Of a stretch of DNA of 55,160 nt, positions 31,656 through 40,265 are shown one piece after another. The stretch is from Lachnospiraceae bacterium (GTDB taxonomy: Bacteria; Bacillota; Clostridia; Lachnospirales; Lachnospiraceae). The translations under genes and the position numbers were made by a program. The DNA is taken from positions 1 through 55,160 of the forward strand of contig JAUNAJ010000017.1 in NCBI GenBank assembly GCA_030527645.1, written 5' to 3'. The notes under the pieces were generated by a model, which did no database searches, was not told the DNA's origin, and was given only the letters and a program-made list of their open reading frames with translations. The stretch's first letter is position 1. Each line of letters starts with the position of its first letter.

Positions 31656-32558
31656 ATGAACAAACGAACACGAGGAATACTATTTGCACTGCTGGGAGGC
31701 ACCCTGTGGGGTTATTCCGGAACAGTAGGACAATATCTGTTTTCTCAATATGAGATCAGCAGTGAATGGCTGACCACAGTCCGAATGATCTGTGCGGGGA
31801 TCCTTCTTCTTGGATTTGCCTTTGCAAGGAGGATTCCGCTTTCCCCTGTATGGAGGGATCGCAGAGAGGCGGGACGACTCCTTCTCTTTACAGTGGCAGG
31901 GCTGATGATGGTGCAGCTGACCTACATGAAGGCCATCTACTATTCTAATTCCGCCACGGCAACAGCACTGCAGTTTCTGGGACAGACGCTGGTACTGGCA
32001 GTCACCTGCCTGTCGGTCCGCCGGCTGCCGACAGGCAGAGAATGGACGGCTGTCCTTCTTGCAGTTGGAGGAGTATTTCTTCTGTCCACCGGCGGCAATA
32101 TCCATTCACTGGCATTGTCTCCGCAGGCACTGCTCTGGGGACTGGGCGCTGCTGTCAGCGTAATGCTGTACACTCTTCTGCCCAGAAAACTGATCCGGTC
32201 ATACGGCAGCATTCCCATTACCGGATTCGGCATGCTGATCGGAGGCACAGTGCTCTGCATGCTGACACGATCCTGGTCAGCCCTTCCTGTGCTGGATCTG
32301 AAAGGATGGATCTATCTCGGAGTGATTGTTTTTTTCGGAACAGCAGTGGCATTCACACTGTATCTGCAGAGTGTCAGTGATGTGGGCGGCGTAACCGCAA
32401 GCCTTCTGGCATGCTCAGAGCCGCTGGCGGCAGCAATCATCACCACCGTATGGCTGAAGACAGAGCTGGTACTCACAGATTACACAGCTTTTGGTATGAT
32501 TATTCTGATGTCCGTTCTTTTGGCTCTTCCGGCCAAATCTAAGAACGTCCCACAATGA
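31656..32558 (+). CDS. EamA/DMT-family membrane transporter
   Basis: 300 residues with ten predicted helices in two EamA repeats (about 5-140 and 150-295). Landmarks are GGTLWGYSGTVGQYLF in helix 1, the amphipathic connection before helix 4 with MKAIYYSNSATATALQF, and ASLLACSEPLAAAIITTVWL in helix 9. Members export amino acids or other metabolites, and the substrate cannot be told. GAGGTAG precedes the ATG by six bases. The gene is 16 bases from the radical SAM gene downstream, so both share a transcript. It is divergent from mglB. Confidence 0.88.
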   Translation: MNKRTRGILFALLGGTLWGYSGTVGQYLFSQYEISSEWLTTVRMICAGILLLGFAFARRIPLSPVWRDRREAGRLLLFTVAGLMMVQLTYMKAIYYSNSATATALQFLGQTLVLAVTCLSVRRLPTGREWTAVLLAVGGVFLLSTGGNIHSLALSPQALLWGLGAAVSVMLYTLLPRKLIRSYGSIPITGFGMLIGGTVLCMLTRSWSALPVLDLKGWIYLGVIVFFGTAVAFTLYLQSVSDVGGVTASLLACSEPLAAAIITTVWLKTELVLTDYTAFGMIILMSVLLALPAKSKNVPQ

Positions 32559-32574
32559 TAGGAGAACGATCCTT

Positions 32575-33504
32575 ATGACTTCCTGGCATGGTAAACCATA
32601 CTATTCTCTGGATTCCTACCTGAAGAATACATACGGCAGAAAAATGTATAAGGTATCTCTGGATGCCGGAATGACCTGTCCGAATAGGGACGGGACACTG
32701 GATCACAGAGGCTGTATCTTCTGCAGCACAGGGGGAAGCGGAGATTTTGCCGGCGACAGAGCTGCCGGAATTCACACGCAGATTGATGACCAGATCCGTA
32801 TGATTCAAAAAAAGAGCTCTGCGCAGGACTTCATTGCTTATTTTCAGGCCTATACCAATACCTATGCTCCTCTGTCCTATCTGAAAGATGTGTATATGGA
32901 GGCTCTGGAGCATCCCTCTGTGGCAATTTTAGATATTGCCACCCGCCCGGACTGTCTTCCGGATGAGGTACTGGATCTTCTGGAGAAACTGAACCGAAAG
33001 AAGCCCGTGTGGGTGGAGCTTGGACTGCAGACCATTCATCCCTCTACTGCTGCCTACATACGGAGAGGCTATGATCTGTCCTGTTTTGAAGATGCAGTCA
33101 GAAAGCTGCATACCAGAAATATTCCGGTCATCGTCCATACTATTCTGGGGCTTCCCGGAGAAAATGTATCCGATGCTCTGGCAACCATTCAGTATCTGAA
33201 TCAGCTGCCGATCTTCGGCATCAAGCTGCAGCTGCTTCATGTTCTGAAAAACACAGACCTTGCTGCCGATTATGAAAAGGGGATGTTTCGAACACTGGAG
33301 CAAGAGGAATATCTGGATCTGGTGATCACCTGTCTGCAGCAGCTGTCACCGGACATAGTGGTGCACCGGGTCACCGGGGACGGGCCGAAGAAGCTGCTGA
33401 TCAGTCCACTCTGGAGCGGAAATAAAAGAGCAGTATTGAACCGCCTGCACCGGAAGATGGCTCTGGGAAATTTTCGACAGGGACAGAATTTTGTGGTATA
33501 CTGA
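32575..33504 (+). CDS. TIGR01212-family radical SAM protein (YhcC-like)
   Basis: 309 residues. The cluster-binding cysteines are Cys35, Cys47 and Cys50, in TCPNRDGTLDHRGCIFC: the widened C-x11-C-x2-C spacing of the YhcC/TIGR01212 family rather than the usual C-x3-C-x2-C. PVWVELGLQTIHPSTA near 142-157 and VHTILGLPGEN near 183-193 belong to the radical SAM barrel. Family members are conserved but the reaction is unproven. It is translationally close to the upstream EamA gene (TAGGAGAA ribosome site). Confidence 0.9.
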   Translation: MTSWHGKPYYSLDSYLKNTYGRKMYKVSLDAGMTCPNRDGTLDHRGCIFCSTGGSGDFAGDRAAGIHTQIDDQIRMIQKKSSAQDFIAYFQAYTNTYAPLSYLKDVYMEALEHPSVAILDIATRPDCLPDEVLDLLEKLNRKKPVWVELGLQTIHPSTAAYIRRGYDLSCFEDAVRKLHTRNIPVIVHTILGLPGENVSDALATIQYLNQLPIFGIKLQLLHVLKNTDLAADYEKGMFRTLEQEEYLDLVITCLQQLSPDIVVHRVTGDGPKKLLISPLWSGNKRAVLNRLHRKMALGNFRQGQNFVVY

Positions 33505-33634
33505 TTGCATGCCGCTGATCACAGAATGCAGGAATCCGGTTGCCGTTCACGGGTTGGATAGCCGCGGGAACACACTGTTTCTTTGTATATCTGAATCCGA
33601 GTCGGGCTGAATACTACGAAGGGAGCGTGCAGGA

Positions 33635-34150
33635 ATGATCGAATCCAGCTATGCTTTATATAAACTGGTAATTCTCTATATGCTGGATCAGGTGAATTTT
33701 CCCCTGTCCAATGCCCAGATCTCTGAATTTTTTCTGGATCAGGAGTATACCTCCTATTTCCATGTACAGCAGGTATTGAATGAGATGCAGGATTCCGACC
33801 TGATCATTCCTGAAAATACCCAGAGTACGACTTATTATAAGATGACGGAAAACGGTGCGCAGACTTTAAAGTTTTTCCGTAAAGAGATCTCCGATGAGAT
33901 TCGAAGGGAAACGAAAAACTATCTGGCAAGGAATGAGTACCGTCTTCGCTCGGACTCCTCTTCGATCGCCGATTATTACAGAGTCGGTCCTGACGATTAT
34001 GCCGCACATTGCGTGGTTCGGGAAAACGACGCCGATCTGATCGATCTGACTCTCCACGTGCCGACCGAAAGCGGTGCTGTGGAGATCTGCGAAAACTGGA
34101 AGAAAAAAAGTCAGGAGGCCTATGCTGCGATCATTGAATTGCTGATGTGA
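33635..34150 (+). CDS. DUF4364 family protein
   Basis: 171 residues. The N-terminal half has the pattern of a winged helix-turn-helix: KLVILYMLDQVNFPLSNAQI, then QQVLNEMQDSDLI, then TYYKMTENGAQTLKFF. The C-terminal half is mixed alpha/beta (DDYAAHCVVRENDADLIDLT). This matches DUF4364, a clostridial family of presumed DNA-binding proteins of unknown target. AGGGAGC precedes the ATG. Transcribed alone, ending in a strong terminator shared with the convergent DUF445 gene. Confidence 0.85.
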   Translation: MIESSYALYKLVILYMLDQVNFPLSNAQISEFFLDQEYTSYFHVQQVLNEMQDSDLIIPENTQSTTYYKMTENGAQTLKFFRKEISDEIRRETKNYLARNEYRLRSDSSSIADYYRVGPDDYAAHCVVRENDADLIDLTLHVPTESGAVEICENWKKKSQEAYAAIIELLM

Positions 34151-34164
34151 TATTGCCGAAGTCA

Positions 34165-34199
34165 AAAACGGAACACCCATTCTGAGGGTGTTCCGTTTT
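34165..34199. terminator. Bidirectional terminator
   Basis: AAAACGGAACACCC and GGGTGTTCCGTTTT form a perfect 14-bp stem with a 7-base loop between convergent genes ending at 34150 and 34208. Confidence 0.9.
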
Positions 34200-34207
34200 G
34201 ACATTTG

Positions 34208-35092
34208 TCAGAACAGCAGGTTGATCAGTCCCAGAACAAAGCCGATCAGGGCTCCGAGATTGACAATGGTGTTCAGCTCCTTCTTCATCACTGTCAGTAC
34301 CAGTTCTTCCAGCTCCTCAATGGACATCTCATGGATCTTCTGTTCTACGGTCTTCTGGATGTTCAGAGAATCCAGCACCTTTGACAGATTTCCCTGCAGT
34401 GTTCTCTGCACCACAGCGGACAGCACAGCCCGCAGTACGTGCTCCTCCATGTCAATACGATTCATCAGATCCATGGCTGACTGCTGCTCCAGTTCTCTGA
34501 TCTTAGCTGTTACCACAGGTTCGATCAGGTCAGGTCCCTCCGTATTGATCATCTCCTGCAGCTTCGGTCCCATGGGGCCGAGAATGGAGCGCAGCAGATC
34601 ATCGGTAACGAACATAGCCAGCATGGGATTGGTAAGATATTCATGCACCATCTGGATACCCTTATCCACAATAATCTCAGATAGATCCACCTCGGAAAGT
34701 GCATGTGTGATCTCTACGGTGAGAGCTTTGCTCAGTTTCTCTCTGCCCATGATATAATCGTACTCCGTCAGTCCTGCGGCCTGCCGGATAGAAGTTTTGA
34801 TGGGTGATGCAAGACCCGCGGTCATTGCATCCACGACTCCGGTTGTTACCTCCGGTGCAAGCAGCTTTTTCTCTATATCCTCTCTGGTCAGGAGCATATC
34901 TCCTACCGCTCTTCCAATGGCTCTTCCCAGTCTGTCCTTTCCCTTCGGAATCGCTCCGGGGGTAAAGGGAAGCTTATGTCCGAAAAGATAGATTTCTTTT
35001 CTCGGATAAAACAGCATTTTCACTGCAATATAATTTGTAAAGTAGCCGATCACTGATCCGATCAGCGGTCCGGCAAGATATCTCAGCAACAT
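34208..35092 (-). CDS. DUF445 family membrane protein (YheB-like)
   Basis: 294 residues. N-terminal helix (about 3-22) with GSVIGYFTNYIAVKMLFYP, the DUF445 hallmark, and PFTPGAIPKGKDRLGRAIG near 44-62. A long helical, charged middle (about 70-260) follows, with a C-terminal helix near 272-292 (LGALIGFVLGLINLLF). The family is linked in Bacillus to spore or envelope proteins but has no established activity. It stands alone, convergent with the DUF4364 gene. The ATG at 35092 follows a poor ribosome site (GGATAAC), so the start is the least certain part. Confidence 0.85.
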   Translation of the reverse strand: MLLRYLAGPLIGSVIGYFTNYIAVKMLFYPRKEIYLFGHKLPFTPGAIPKGKDRLGRAIGRAVGDMLLTREDIEKKLLAPEVTTGVVDAMTAGLASPIKTSIRQAAGLTEYDYIMGREKLSKALTVEITHALSEVDLSEIIVDKGIQMVHEYLTNPMLAMFVTDDLLRSILGPMGPKLQEMINTEGPDLIEPVVTAKIRELEQQSAMDLMNRIDMEEHVLRAVLSAVVQRTLQGNLSKVLDSLNIQKTVEQKIHEMSIEELEELVLTVMKKELNTIVNLGALIGFVLGLINLLF

Positions 35093-35147
35093 TTTTTATT
35101 GTTATCCTCAATTCCTGGAAACTTATCCGCAGCTGTTTACGCAGCAC

Positions 35148-35561
35148 TTACTCCTCAGAAAAAAGAACCTTTTCTGCCAGAGCTGCTGCATTTCTGATGC
35201 AGTCGGGACAGGAAAGCACCACCTTGCCTGTGTCCACACCCTTCAGTTCTCTGCATATGACGGTACCATGATCTGCTTTAAATGTCTCTGTGATCTCCTT
35301 CACCAGCTTATAGGTAGAGCCTTTACTGTTTGGATTGGACAGATCTCCACAGCTGTTTTTCATTCCTGCAAGCACACAGGCGCCTGCAACTGCTCCGCAG
35401 GTTCCCAGCATGGCTCCCTGACCAAGTCCCAGACCCTCTGTCACCTTAAACATGGTCTCCTCATCCATTCCTACCAGGTCGGCGTAGGCACATGCAACCG
35501 CCTGTGCACAGTTATAGCCGTTCTGATGTCTCTTTGTACATAAATCAACTCTTGACTGCAT
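35148..35561 (-). CDS. C-GCAxxG-C-C family redox protein
   Basis: 137 residues from the ATG at 35561, chosen because AAGGAGG lies eight bases upstream; a GTG seven codons earlier overlaps that site. Cysteines follow the family pattern: NCAQAV near 17-22, LGTCGAVAGACVLAG near 53-67 (the C-GCAxxG core), NSCGDL, VICRELKG and the C-terminal SCPDCIRNAA. These proteins are thought to bind a metal or iron-sulfur cluster or to carry redox-active cysteines, often near electron-transfer genes. No partner is adjacent here. Small, soluble, no signal peptide. Confidence 0.85.
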   Translation of the reverse strand: MQSRVDLCTKRHQNGYNCAQAVACAYADLVGMDEETMFKVTEGLGLGQGAMLGTCGAVAGACVLAGMKNSCGDLSNPNSKGSTYKLVKEITETFKADHGTVICRELKGVDTGKVVLSCPDCIRNAAALAEKVLFSEE

Positions 35562-35654
35562 ACACAATTCCTCCTTTTTCACTTTCGAAAAGCAGGATTA
35601 TTATAGCACGTATTATCAATTAGTGATACACTTAATCCCTGGAAAGGAGTTCTT

Positions 35655-36560
35655 ATGCTGCAATTATTAAACCTTCAGCTGACTCTGTTTCTTCTGATTG
35701 CCGTCGGCTTTTTCGTAAGAAAAAAGGGCATGGTCAGTGAACAGGGACAGAAAAATATCAACAACCTGGTCATCAATGTTGTGCTTCCCTGCAACATTAT
35801 AAAATCCTTTATGGTGGATCTGGAAAGCAGTATGGTTCGGGATCTGACCTCCATGATGCTGCTGTCGATCCTGGTTCAGGTGATCTTCGTTGTCTACGGA
35901 AAAATCATATTCAGAAAACAGCCCGATGGAAGAAGGGCCTGCCTGCAGTATGGTACGATCTGCTCCAATGCAGGTTTTCTCGGCAATCCTGTTGCAGAGG
36001 GAGTCTTTGGAAGCTATGGACTTGTTCTTGCCTCGGTTTTTCTGATCCCCATGCGGATCATGATGTGGTCAGAGGGACTGGCTGCATTCTCAAATACGAA
36101 GGATCGCAAAGCAACACTGAAAAAGGTCTGCACGCATCCCTGTATCCTCGCCTGTGTCCTCGGTATTGTACTGATGACAACAGGACTTCGATTTCCCTCC
36201 CCGGTTACCTCCACCATCAGCAGCCTGGGCAGCTGCAATACAGCCCTGTCCATGATGGTGATCGGAATGATCCTGTCCAATATGGATCTGAAGGAATTTG
36301 ATAAGGACGTGCTTCTCTATTCTCTGCACCGTCTGGTTCTTCTCCCTGTTCTGATCCTTCTGGTCTGCATGATCCTTCCTCTCAGCGATACGGTGCAGGG
36401 AGTCTGTGTACTGCTCTCAGCCATGCCTGCCGGAGCAACGACCAGCATCCTTGCTTCCCGATATGATATGGAACCGGAATTTGCCACCAGAATGGTGATC
36501 GTATCTACCATTCTGTCTCTGCCCACGATCTGTCTGTGGAGTATTTTCCTGACTATGTAA
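35655..36560 (+). CDS. AEC-family (auxin efflux carrier-like) transporter
   Basis: 301 residues with about ten helices in two halves. Family landmarks are GFFVRKKGMVSEQGQKNINN near 16-35, VLPCNIIKSFM near 40-50, CSNAGFLGNPVAEGVFG near 107-123 (the crossover motif), and MPAGATTSILASRYDME near 259-275. Members move small carboxylates such as malate or malonate in bacteria; the substrate is not evident here. GGAAAGGAG precedes the ATG. Transcribed alone. Confidence 0.9.
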   Translation: MLQLLNLQLTLFLLIAVGFFVRKKGMVSEQGQKNINNLVINVVLPCNIIKSFMVDLESSMVRDLTSMMLLSILVQVIFVVYGKIIFRKQPDGRRACLQYGTICSNAGFLGNPVAEGVFGSYGLVLASVFLIPMRIMMWSEGLAAFSNTKDRKATLKKVCTHPCILACVLGIVLMTTGLRFPSPVTSTISSLGSCNTALSMMVIGMILSNMDLKEFDKDVLLYSLHRLVLLPVLILLVCMILPLSDTVQGVCVLLSAMPAGATTSILASRYDMEPEFATRMVIVSTILSLPTICLWSIFLTM

Positions 36561-36565
36561 AAATC

Positions 36566-36610
36566 ATGCAGGAGCAGGCTTATGTACCCGTACAAAGCCT
36601 GCTCCTGCAT
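36566..36610 (+). terminator. Hairpin after the AEC transporter gene
   Basis: ATGCAGGAGCAGGCT and AGCCTGCTCCTGCAT form a perfect 15-bp stem with a 15-base loop, starting six bases after the stop codon. The tail (TCCTATGATTCC) is only partly U-rich, so it may act as much by stabilising the 3' end as by termination. Confidence 0.65.
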
Positions 36611-36634
36611 TCCTATGATTCCTTCGCAAAAAGC

Positions 36635-36692
36635 AAAAAAAGCCCCCATGCCACCGAACCTCGGTAACACAAGGACAATTTCTACTCTTAAA
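36635..36692 (-). ncRNA. Candidate small RNA ending in intrinsic terminator
   Basis: On the minus strand a hairpin of about 14 bp with several G-U pairs (36642-36657 with 36661-36675, loop GGT) is followed by TTTTTTT. It starts just downstream of the promoter at 36693-36721, giving a transcript of about 50 nt that is little more than the hairpin. No reading frame fits. It matches no RNA family I recognise. It could also be an attenuated or antisense transcript running toward the 3' end of the AEC gene. Confidence 0.4.
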
Positions 36693-36721
36693 AGTATAGA
36701 CGACTCCCTCGAATATCACAA
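36693..36721 (-). promoter_or_regulatory. Sigma-A promoter of the candidate small RNA
   Basis: TTGTGA (minus strand, at 36716-36721), 17 bases, TATACT (36693-36698). No gene lies downstream on this strand before the terminator at 36642-36675. Confidence 0.5.
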
Positions 36722-36887
36722 GTAGTCAGGAACTATTTCGTCACTTTTTTACTATTGATATTTTTACTACAATATTATTTATAAATTCTTTATATTTTTC
36801 CGTATCAAATCCGTTTCGTTTTTATTAATTATTATGCCATTTTTTTACTTAACTCTTTTAAGTACCGAAATCATTACATCTTTTCAC
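36722..36887. other. AT-rich gene-free segment
   Basis: Long T and A runs with no reading frame, hairpin or repeat that I can support. Composition contrasts sharply with the GC-rich repeat directly beside it. Confidence 0.5.
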
Positions 36888-37005
36888 GTCTGGCTTACGT
36901 GACCTGACACCGGTGCTCAGGTTCATTCATGTCGAGCTCGCGAGACCTGGCACCGGGCGCGCAGGTCCGGTGGATCTGCCTGCGCGTCGACCAAATCGGA
37001 GTGTT
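36888..37005. repeat. GC-rich intergenic repeat, copy A
   Basis: Begins GTCTGGCTTACGTG and contains a core whose minus strand reads GGACCTGCGCGCCCGG, identical to 47894-47909. Flanking matches include GTCTCG...CTCGAC. It is rich in short complements (for example CAGGTC/GACCTG) and abuts the end of the CapA gene. GC content is much higher than the neighbouring sequence. Confidence 0.6.
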
Positions 37006-37015
37006 CCTCCGGATT

Positions 37016-38389
37016 TTACCGGAACATTCTCAGTCTGTCTCCGTACATGGAAACTGCAAGATCTACACAGTACTGATAGGAAAATTCAGGATCCACAAGC
37101 GGTCCGATGCTGGAATCCGCCAGTTCCTGGGTGTAATCCTTCAGAAGATAAGCACTGTAGTACCAGGATTTATGTGTCACAATGGGAATAATACCATAGT
37201 CATCTACTACTACGCCATCTGCAGTCTTTCTCAGAGATACATCAGCCAGTCCGCCAACCAGTGCATATGCAGGATCCTGATTAGACACAAAATTTCCAAG
37301 GGAATAGTAGCAGATCATCTGATGACCATCCTCTCTGGTGAAAAGCTCGATGGGTTCTATCACATGGGGATGCGTTCCCAGCACCAGATCTACTCCCTCC
37401 TGCAGGAAAATCTGTGCCCACTTGCTCTGCTCTTCATCATAGGAAAAGTTAAATTCCGTTCCCCAATGGGGGCAGACGATCACGTAGTCGGAATTCGCCT
37501 TTGCATTCTGAATATCAGCCCTCACCTCATCCTCATACAGCATATTCAGACAGAAGGGGGCATCGTAATACTCCCCGCTTCCCGCATTTGATCCATAGGT
37601 GTAATTCAGTATCGCTATGCGAAAGCCGTCCTTCTCATAATAATAAATCTGATCCGATGCCTCCTGCGATCCGTAGGCTCCGATCAGTGCCATTGACGGA
37701 TACATGTTATTCCAGTATTCTATGGTGCTGTACAGGGGGCCAGTCCCCAGATCAAGCATATGATTGGTTGCCAGACAGACCACATTGAAGCCTGCTGCTG
37801 CAATGGCATCCTGGGCCTCATGAGGGCTGTTGAAGGAAGGATATCCTGTAATACCGTATTCACCGCCGCCGCAGGCAGTTTCCTCGTTCACAATCTTCAG
37901 ATCATACTCTGCCAGATAAGGAGCAGTATTTTCAAATAAGTGAGTGAAATCATACCCATAATCTGTTTCACTGTTTGTAACCAGCAGAGAGCTCAGAAGA
38001 ACATCCCCTGCCATAGTGAGATGTACAGTCACTTCTGCTTCAGCAGGTTCTGCTGCCTCTGCCAGTTCTTCTTCCAGGCGTTTCGCCTCTGCCTGCTCAG
38101 CTGCAATGCGCTCTGCTTCCTCCCGTTCTGCTGCAATGGCTGCCGCCTCCCCGTCTTCAATCGCCTGCCTGGCTGATTCTGCTGCCTCTGCTTTCTCCGC
38201 AGCTTCCTGTGCTGCTGCAGCTTCAGCTACCTGAATGGCTGCATTTTCCTTTGCCTGCGTGCGCAGATAGGAGGATGCCTGACTATAACCAATAACTCCT
38301 GCCAGAACAATCGCCAGACAGGCATCTACTGTCAGAATCATTTTTACTCTTGACCATTTCTTTTTTTTGTTTCTCTCACTGCTGCTCAT
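37016..38389 (-). CDS. CapA/PgsA-family protein with coiled-coil stalk
   Basis: 457 residues from the ATG at 38389 (GGGGAGAAGA upstream; a longer frame lacks a site). A basic start and one membrane helix (about 17-38) anchor the protein. A long Ala/Glu-rich coiled coil follows (about 45-120). The CapA domain spans about 125-450, a metallophosphatase-like fold: LTMAGDVLLSS, IVNEETACGG, ATNHMLDLGTG, VCPHWGTEFNFSY and LVLGTHPHVIEP with the metal-binding Asn, Glu and His positions. In Bacillus, CapA/PgsA takes part in poly-gamma-glutamate production. No pgsB or pgsC is nearby, so the role here may be a different envelope function. Confidence 0.88.
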   Translation of the reverse strand: MSSSERNKKKKWSRVKMILTVDACLAIVLAGVIGYSQASSYLRTQAKENAAIQVAEAAAAQEAAEKAEAAESARQAIEDGEAAAIAAEREEAERIAAEQAEAKRLEEELAEAAEPAEAEVTVHLTMAGDVLLSSLLVTNSETDYGYDFTHLFENTAPYLAEYDLKIVNEETACGGGEYGITGYPSFNSPHEAQDAIAAAGFNVVCLATNHMLDLGTGPLYSTIEYWNNMYPSMALIGAYGSQEASDQIYYYEKDGFRIAILNYTYGSNAGSGEYYDAPFCLNMLYEDEVRADIQNAKANSDYVIVCPHWGTEFNFSYDEEQSKWAQIFLQEGVDLVLGTHPHVIEPIELFTREDGHQMICYYSLGNFVSNQDPAYALVGGLADVSLRKTADGVVVDDYGIIPIVTHKSWYYSAYLLKDYTQELADSSIGPLVDPEFSYQYCVDLAVSMYGDRLRMFR

Positions 38390-38491
38390 TCTTCTCCCCT
38401 TGTTCGTAAACATCACCGATACAAATATATTAGCATGGTTCTACTTTTGTTTCTATACCTCAAACCATTCTCACCATATTTTGTATCCATT

Positions 38492-38687
38492 GTTACTGTT
38501 CACGGGGCATCAGGAGATACGCATACTGGCTCGTCATGCTGGCATGTAAGAGACTGTATGCGTATCTCCTGATGTCTCGTGATCGAGGAACCTCCCCTGC
38601 ATAAGCAGTCAGGCTGCGTCAGCAGCAGCTTGAGCCGTGTCACGGCGGGGACTGCGCATGAAGGGGAGGTTCCCCGTGAACGGTAAC
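38492..38687. repeat. 196-bp cruciform-like intergenic element
   Basis: Terminal inverted repeats of 16 bases (38492-38507 with 38672-38687, core GTTCACGGGG/CCCCGTGAAC, one mismatch) enclose two further hairpins. The first has a perfect 19-bp stem (38508-38526 with 38556-38574). The second pairs GGAACCTCCCCT with AGGGGAGGTTCC (38587-38598 with about 38662-38673) and GCAGTC with GACTGC. No gene lies inside. It may be a miniature palindromic element or a structured RNA. It sits in the 529-base gap between divergently placed CapA and PTS gene ends. Confidence 0.65.
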
Positions 38688-38744
38688 TATCCATTTCGCT
38701 GCCATCAGCAGCTTCATTTGTTCACCGGATAGCAATAGACAAGA

Positions 38745-38783
38745 ATACTGGTTCGTTATGCCGGCATATAGAAGACTATATGC
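38745..38783. repeat. 39-base degenerate copy of a loop in the 196-bp element
   Basis: Matches 38523-38561 at 32 of 39 positions, and all seven differences are transitions (begins ATACTGG, contains GGCAT, ends TATGC). It lies 58 bases outside the element in direct orientation. Its own 3' half can fold (GCATATA/TATATGC). Confidence 0.5.
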
Positions 38784-38791
38784 AGCAAAAA

Positions 38792-38825
38792 ACGAAGCGG
38801 ATTCTGTTGCATGCTTCCGCTTCGT
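38792..38825 (-). terminator. Terminator of the PTS IIC gene
   Basis: ACGAAGCGGA and TCCGCTTCGT form a perfect 10-bp stem. On the minus strand TTTTTTGCTGC follows. It lies 94 bases after the stop at 38919. Confidence 0.8.
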
Positions 38826-38918
38826 TCTTTGCTCTTATCATTTTCAGAAAATCCTTTGATATTCAGATCATTCAGGTATTACTGCCTCAGCACAAAGCTC
38901 ACTGATCCAAACGATTCA

Positions 38919-40007
38919 TCAGAGATCCAGTTTCAGATCATCCTCCCCGATCAGCCCTTTCTTTCTCATGGGAATGGCGATCAGCTGCGTGATTACCGCA
39001 GGAAGAATGAAACATACCAGAACCAGCCCAATCCAGTCCATTGCGGTAATCGCTGCCTTTGTTCCTGCCTGGATATCAGCAATCCAGCCGGTATAAACAC
39101 CGATCTGTCCGACAAGACCGCAGGTGCCCATGCCGGAGGCAACTGCTGCTCCGTTCATCTGCATCCGGAAGATGCAGGTTGCGATCGGTCCGGTAATGGC
39201 AGAGGCCAGAGTCGGCGGAATCCAGATTCTTGGATTTTTTACGATATTTCCAATCTGCAGCATGGAGGTTCCGATTCCCTGAGCAAGCAGACCGCCCCAC
39301 TTGTTTTCACGGAAACTCATGACTGCAAAACCTACCATCTGTGCACAGCAGCCTGCAACTGCTGCTCCGCCTGCCAGACCGGTAAGACTCAGTGCCGCAC
39401 AGATCGCTGCTGAGCTGATTGGAAGTGTCAGCGCAACACCAACCAGAACCGATACAAGAATTCCCATCAGGAACGGCTGCAGCTCGGTTGCCCACATGAT
39501 TGCCTGACCCACTGCACTGGCAGCCGTACCGATTGCCGGTGCACAGGCAATGGAAAGAAGCACTCCTACGCAGATCGTTACGATTGGTGTAACAAGAATA
39601 TCCAGCTTTGTTTCCTTGGAAACCAGCTTGCCGCACTCAGCTGCAACGATGGCAACCAACAGAACCGCGAGAGGACCGCCTGCACCGCCAAGAGCATTTG
39701 CTGCACTTCCTACTGCGATCAGTGAAAACAAAACCAGAGGAGGACACTGCAGAGCATAACCGATGGCCACTGCCATGGCAGGACCCGTTACACCCTTCGC
39801 ATAATCACCAATGGTTACAAGAACTTCAATTCCCAGCTGGGTTCCCAGGGTTGAGATGATCGTTCCGATCAGAAGGGATGCAAATAATCCCTGTGCCATT
39901 GCCCCAAGCGCATCGATTCCGTATCGTTTTCCGGATATGATGACATTTTTACGCTTAAGAAAAGCACTGAATCCTCCCTGTGCTTTCGTATTTTCTTTGC
40001 TGCTCAT
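38919..40007 (-). CDS. PTS sugar transporter subunit IIC-like protein (EIIC_2 type)
   Basis: 362 residues with about ten helices. The opening VIISGKRYGIDALGAMAQGLFASLLIG (landmark ISGKRYGIDALGAMAQG) and the internal GLVGQIGVYTGW, together with KNPRIWIPPTLASAITGPI, match the PF13303 group of stand-alone IIC-like proteins. No IIA or IIB gene is adjacent, so it may be a permease that has lost the phosphotransfer partners or uses ones encoded elsewhere. It is transcribed from the promoter at 40166-40194 through a leader of about 150 bases. Substrate unknown. Confidence 0.85.
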   Translation of the reverse strand: MSSKENTKAQGGFSAFLKRKNVIISGKRYGIDALGAMAQGLFASLLIGTIISTLGTQLGIEVLVTIGDYAKGVTGPAMAVAIGYALQCPPLVLFSLIAVGSAANALGGAGGPLAVLLVAIVAAECGKLVSKETKLDILVTPIVTICVGVLLSIACAPAIGTAASAVGQAIMWATELQPFLMGILVSVLVGVALTLPISSAAICAALSLTGLAGGAAVAGCCAQMVGFAVMSFRENKWGGLLAQGIGTSMLQIGNIVKNPRIWIPPTLASAITGPIATCIFRMQMNGAAVASGMGTCGLVGQIGVYTGWIADIQAGTKAAITAMDWIGLVLVCFILPAVITQLIAIPMRKKGLIGEDDLKLDL

Positions 40008-40165
40008 ACTGTTATCCTCACTTCTGTTCAGACTGGATCAGCCTGTGACTTGCTTCCGTCTGACATGAATCTTTCGCTGCAGTTCACGAAGTGAACTGTA
40101 GCAAATTTCCCCTGCATATGACTGCTGGAACTCTTGTGCAGGAGATTCCACTTTGCATCCAGCTC

Positions 40166-40194
40166 ATAGTAGCAGATAGACCGTATCATTGCAA
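40166..40194 (-). promoter_or_regulatory. Promoter and structured leader of the PTS IIC gene
   Basis: Minus-strand TTGCAA, 17 bases, TACTAT. The leader of about 150 bases contains the hairpin CAGTTCAC-TTC-GTGAACTG (40080-40098) about 75 bases before the start codon. The hairpin is not followed by a T run, so it is not a plain terminator. Confidence 0.55.
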
Positions 40195-40265
40195 CAACAA
40201 ATGTAAAATCATTTGTTTTTTCATGTGTACATCCGCTGTCTTGTCACCCTCTTCCATTCAACTGC

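Noticed and set aside
36888-37005. Rho-independent terminator for the CapA gene
   Set aside because: The stems are short and overlapping with no T run; the similarity to 47847-47952 identifies it as a repeat instead.
37016-38389. Capsule (poly-gamma-glutamate) operon
   Set aside because: CapA-type protein is alone; no ligase (PgsB/PgsC) genes are adjacent.
38919-40007. Complete PTS operon
   Set aside because: Only a IIC-like protein is present; no IIA, IIB or sugar-specific enzyme gene lies on either side.
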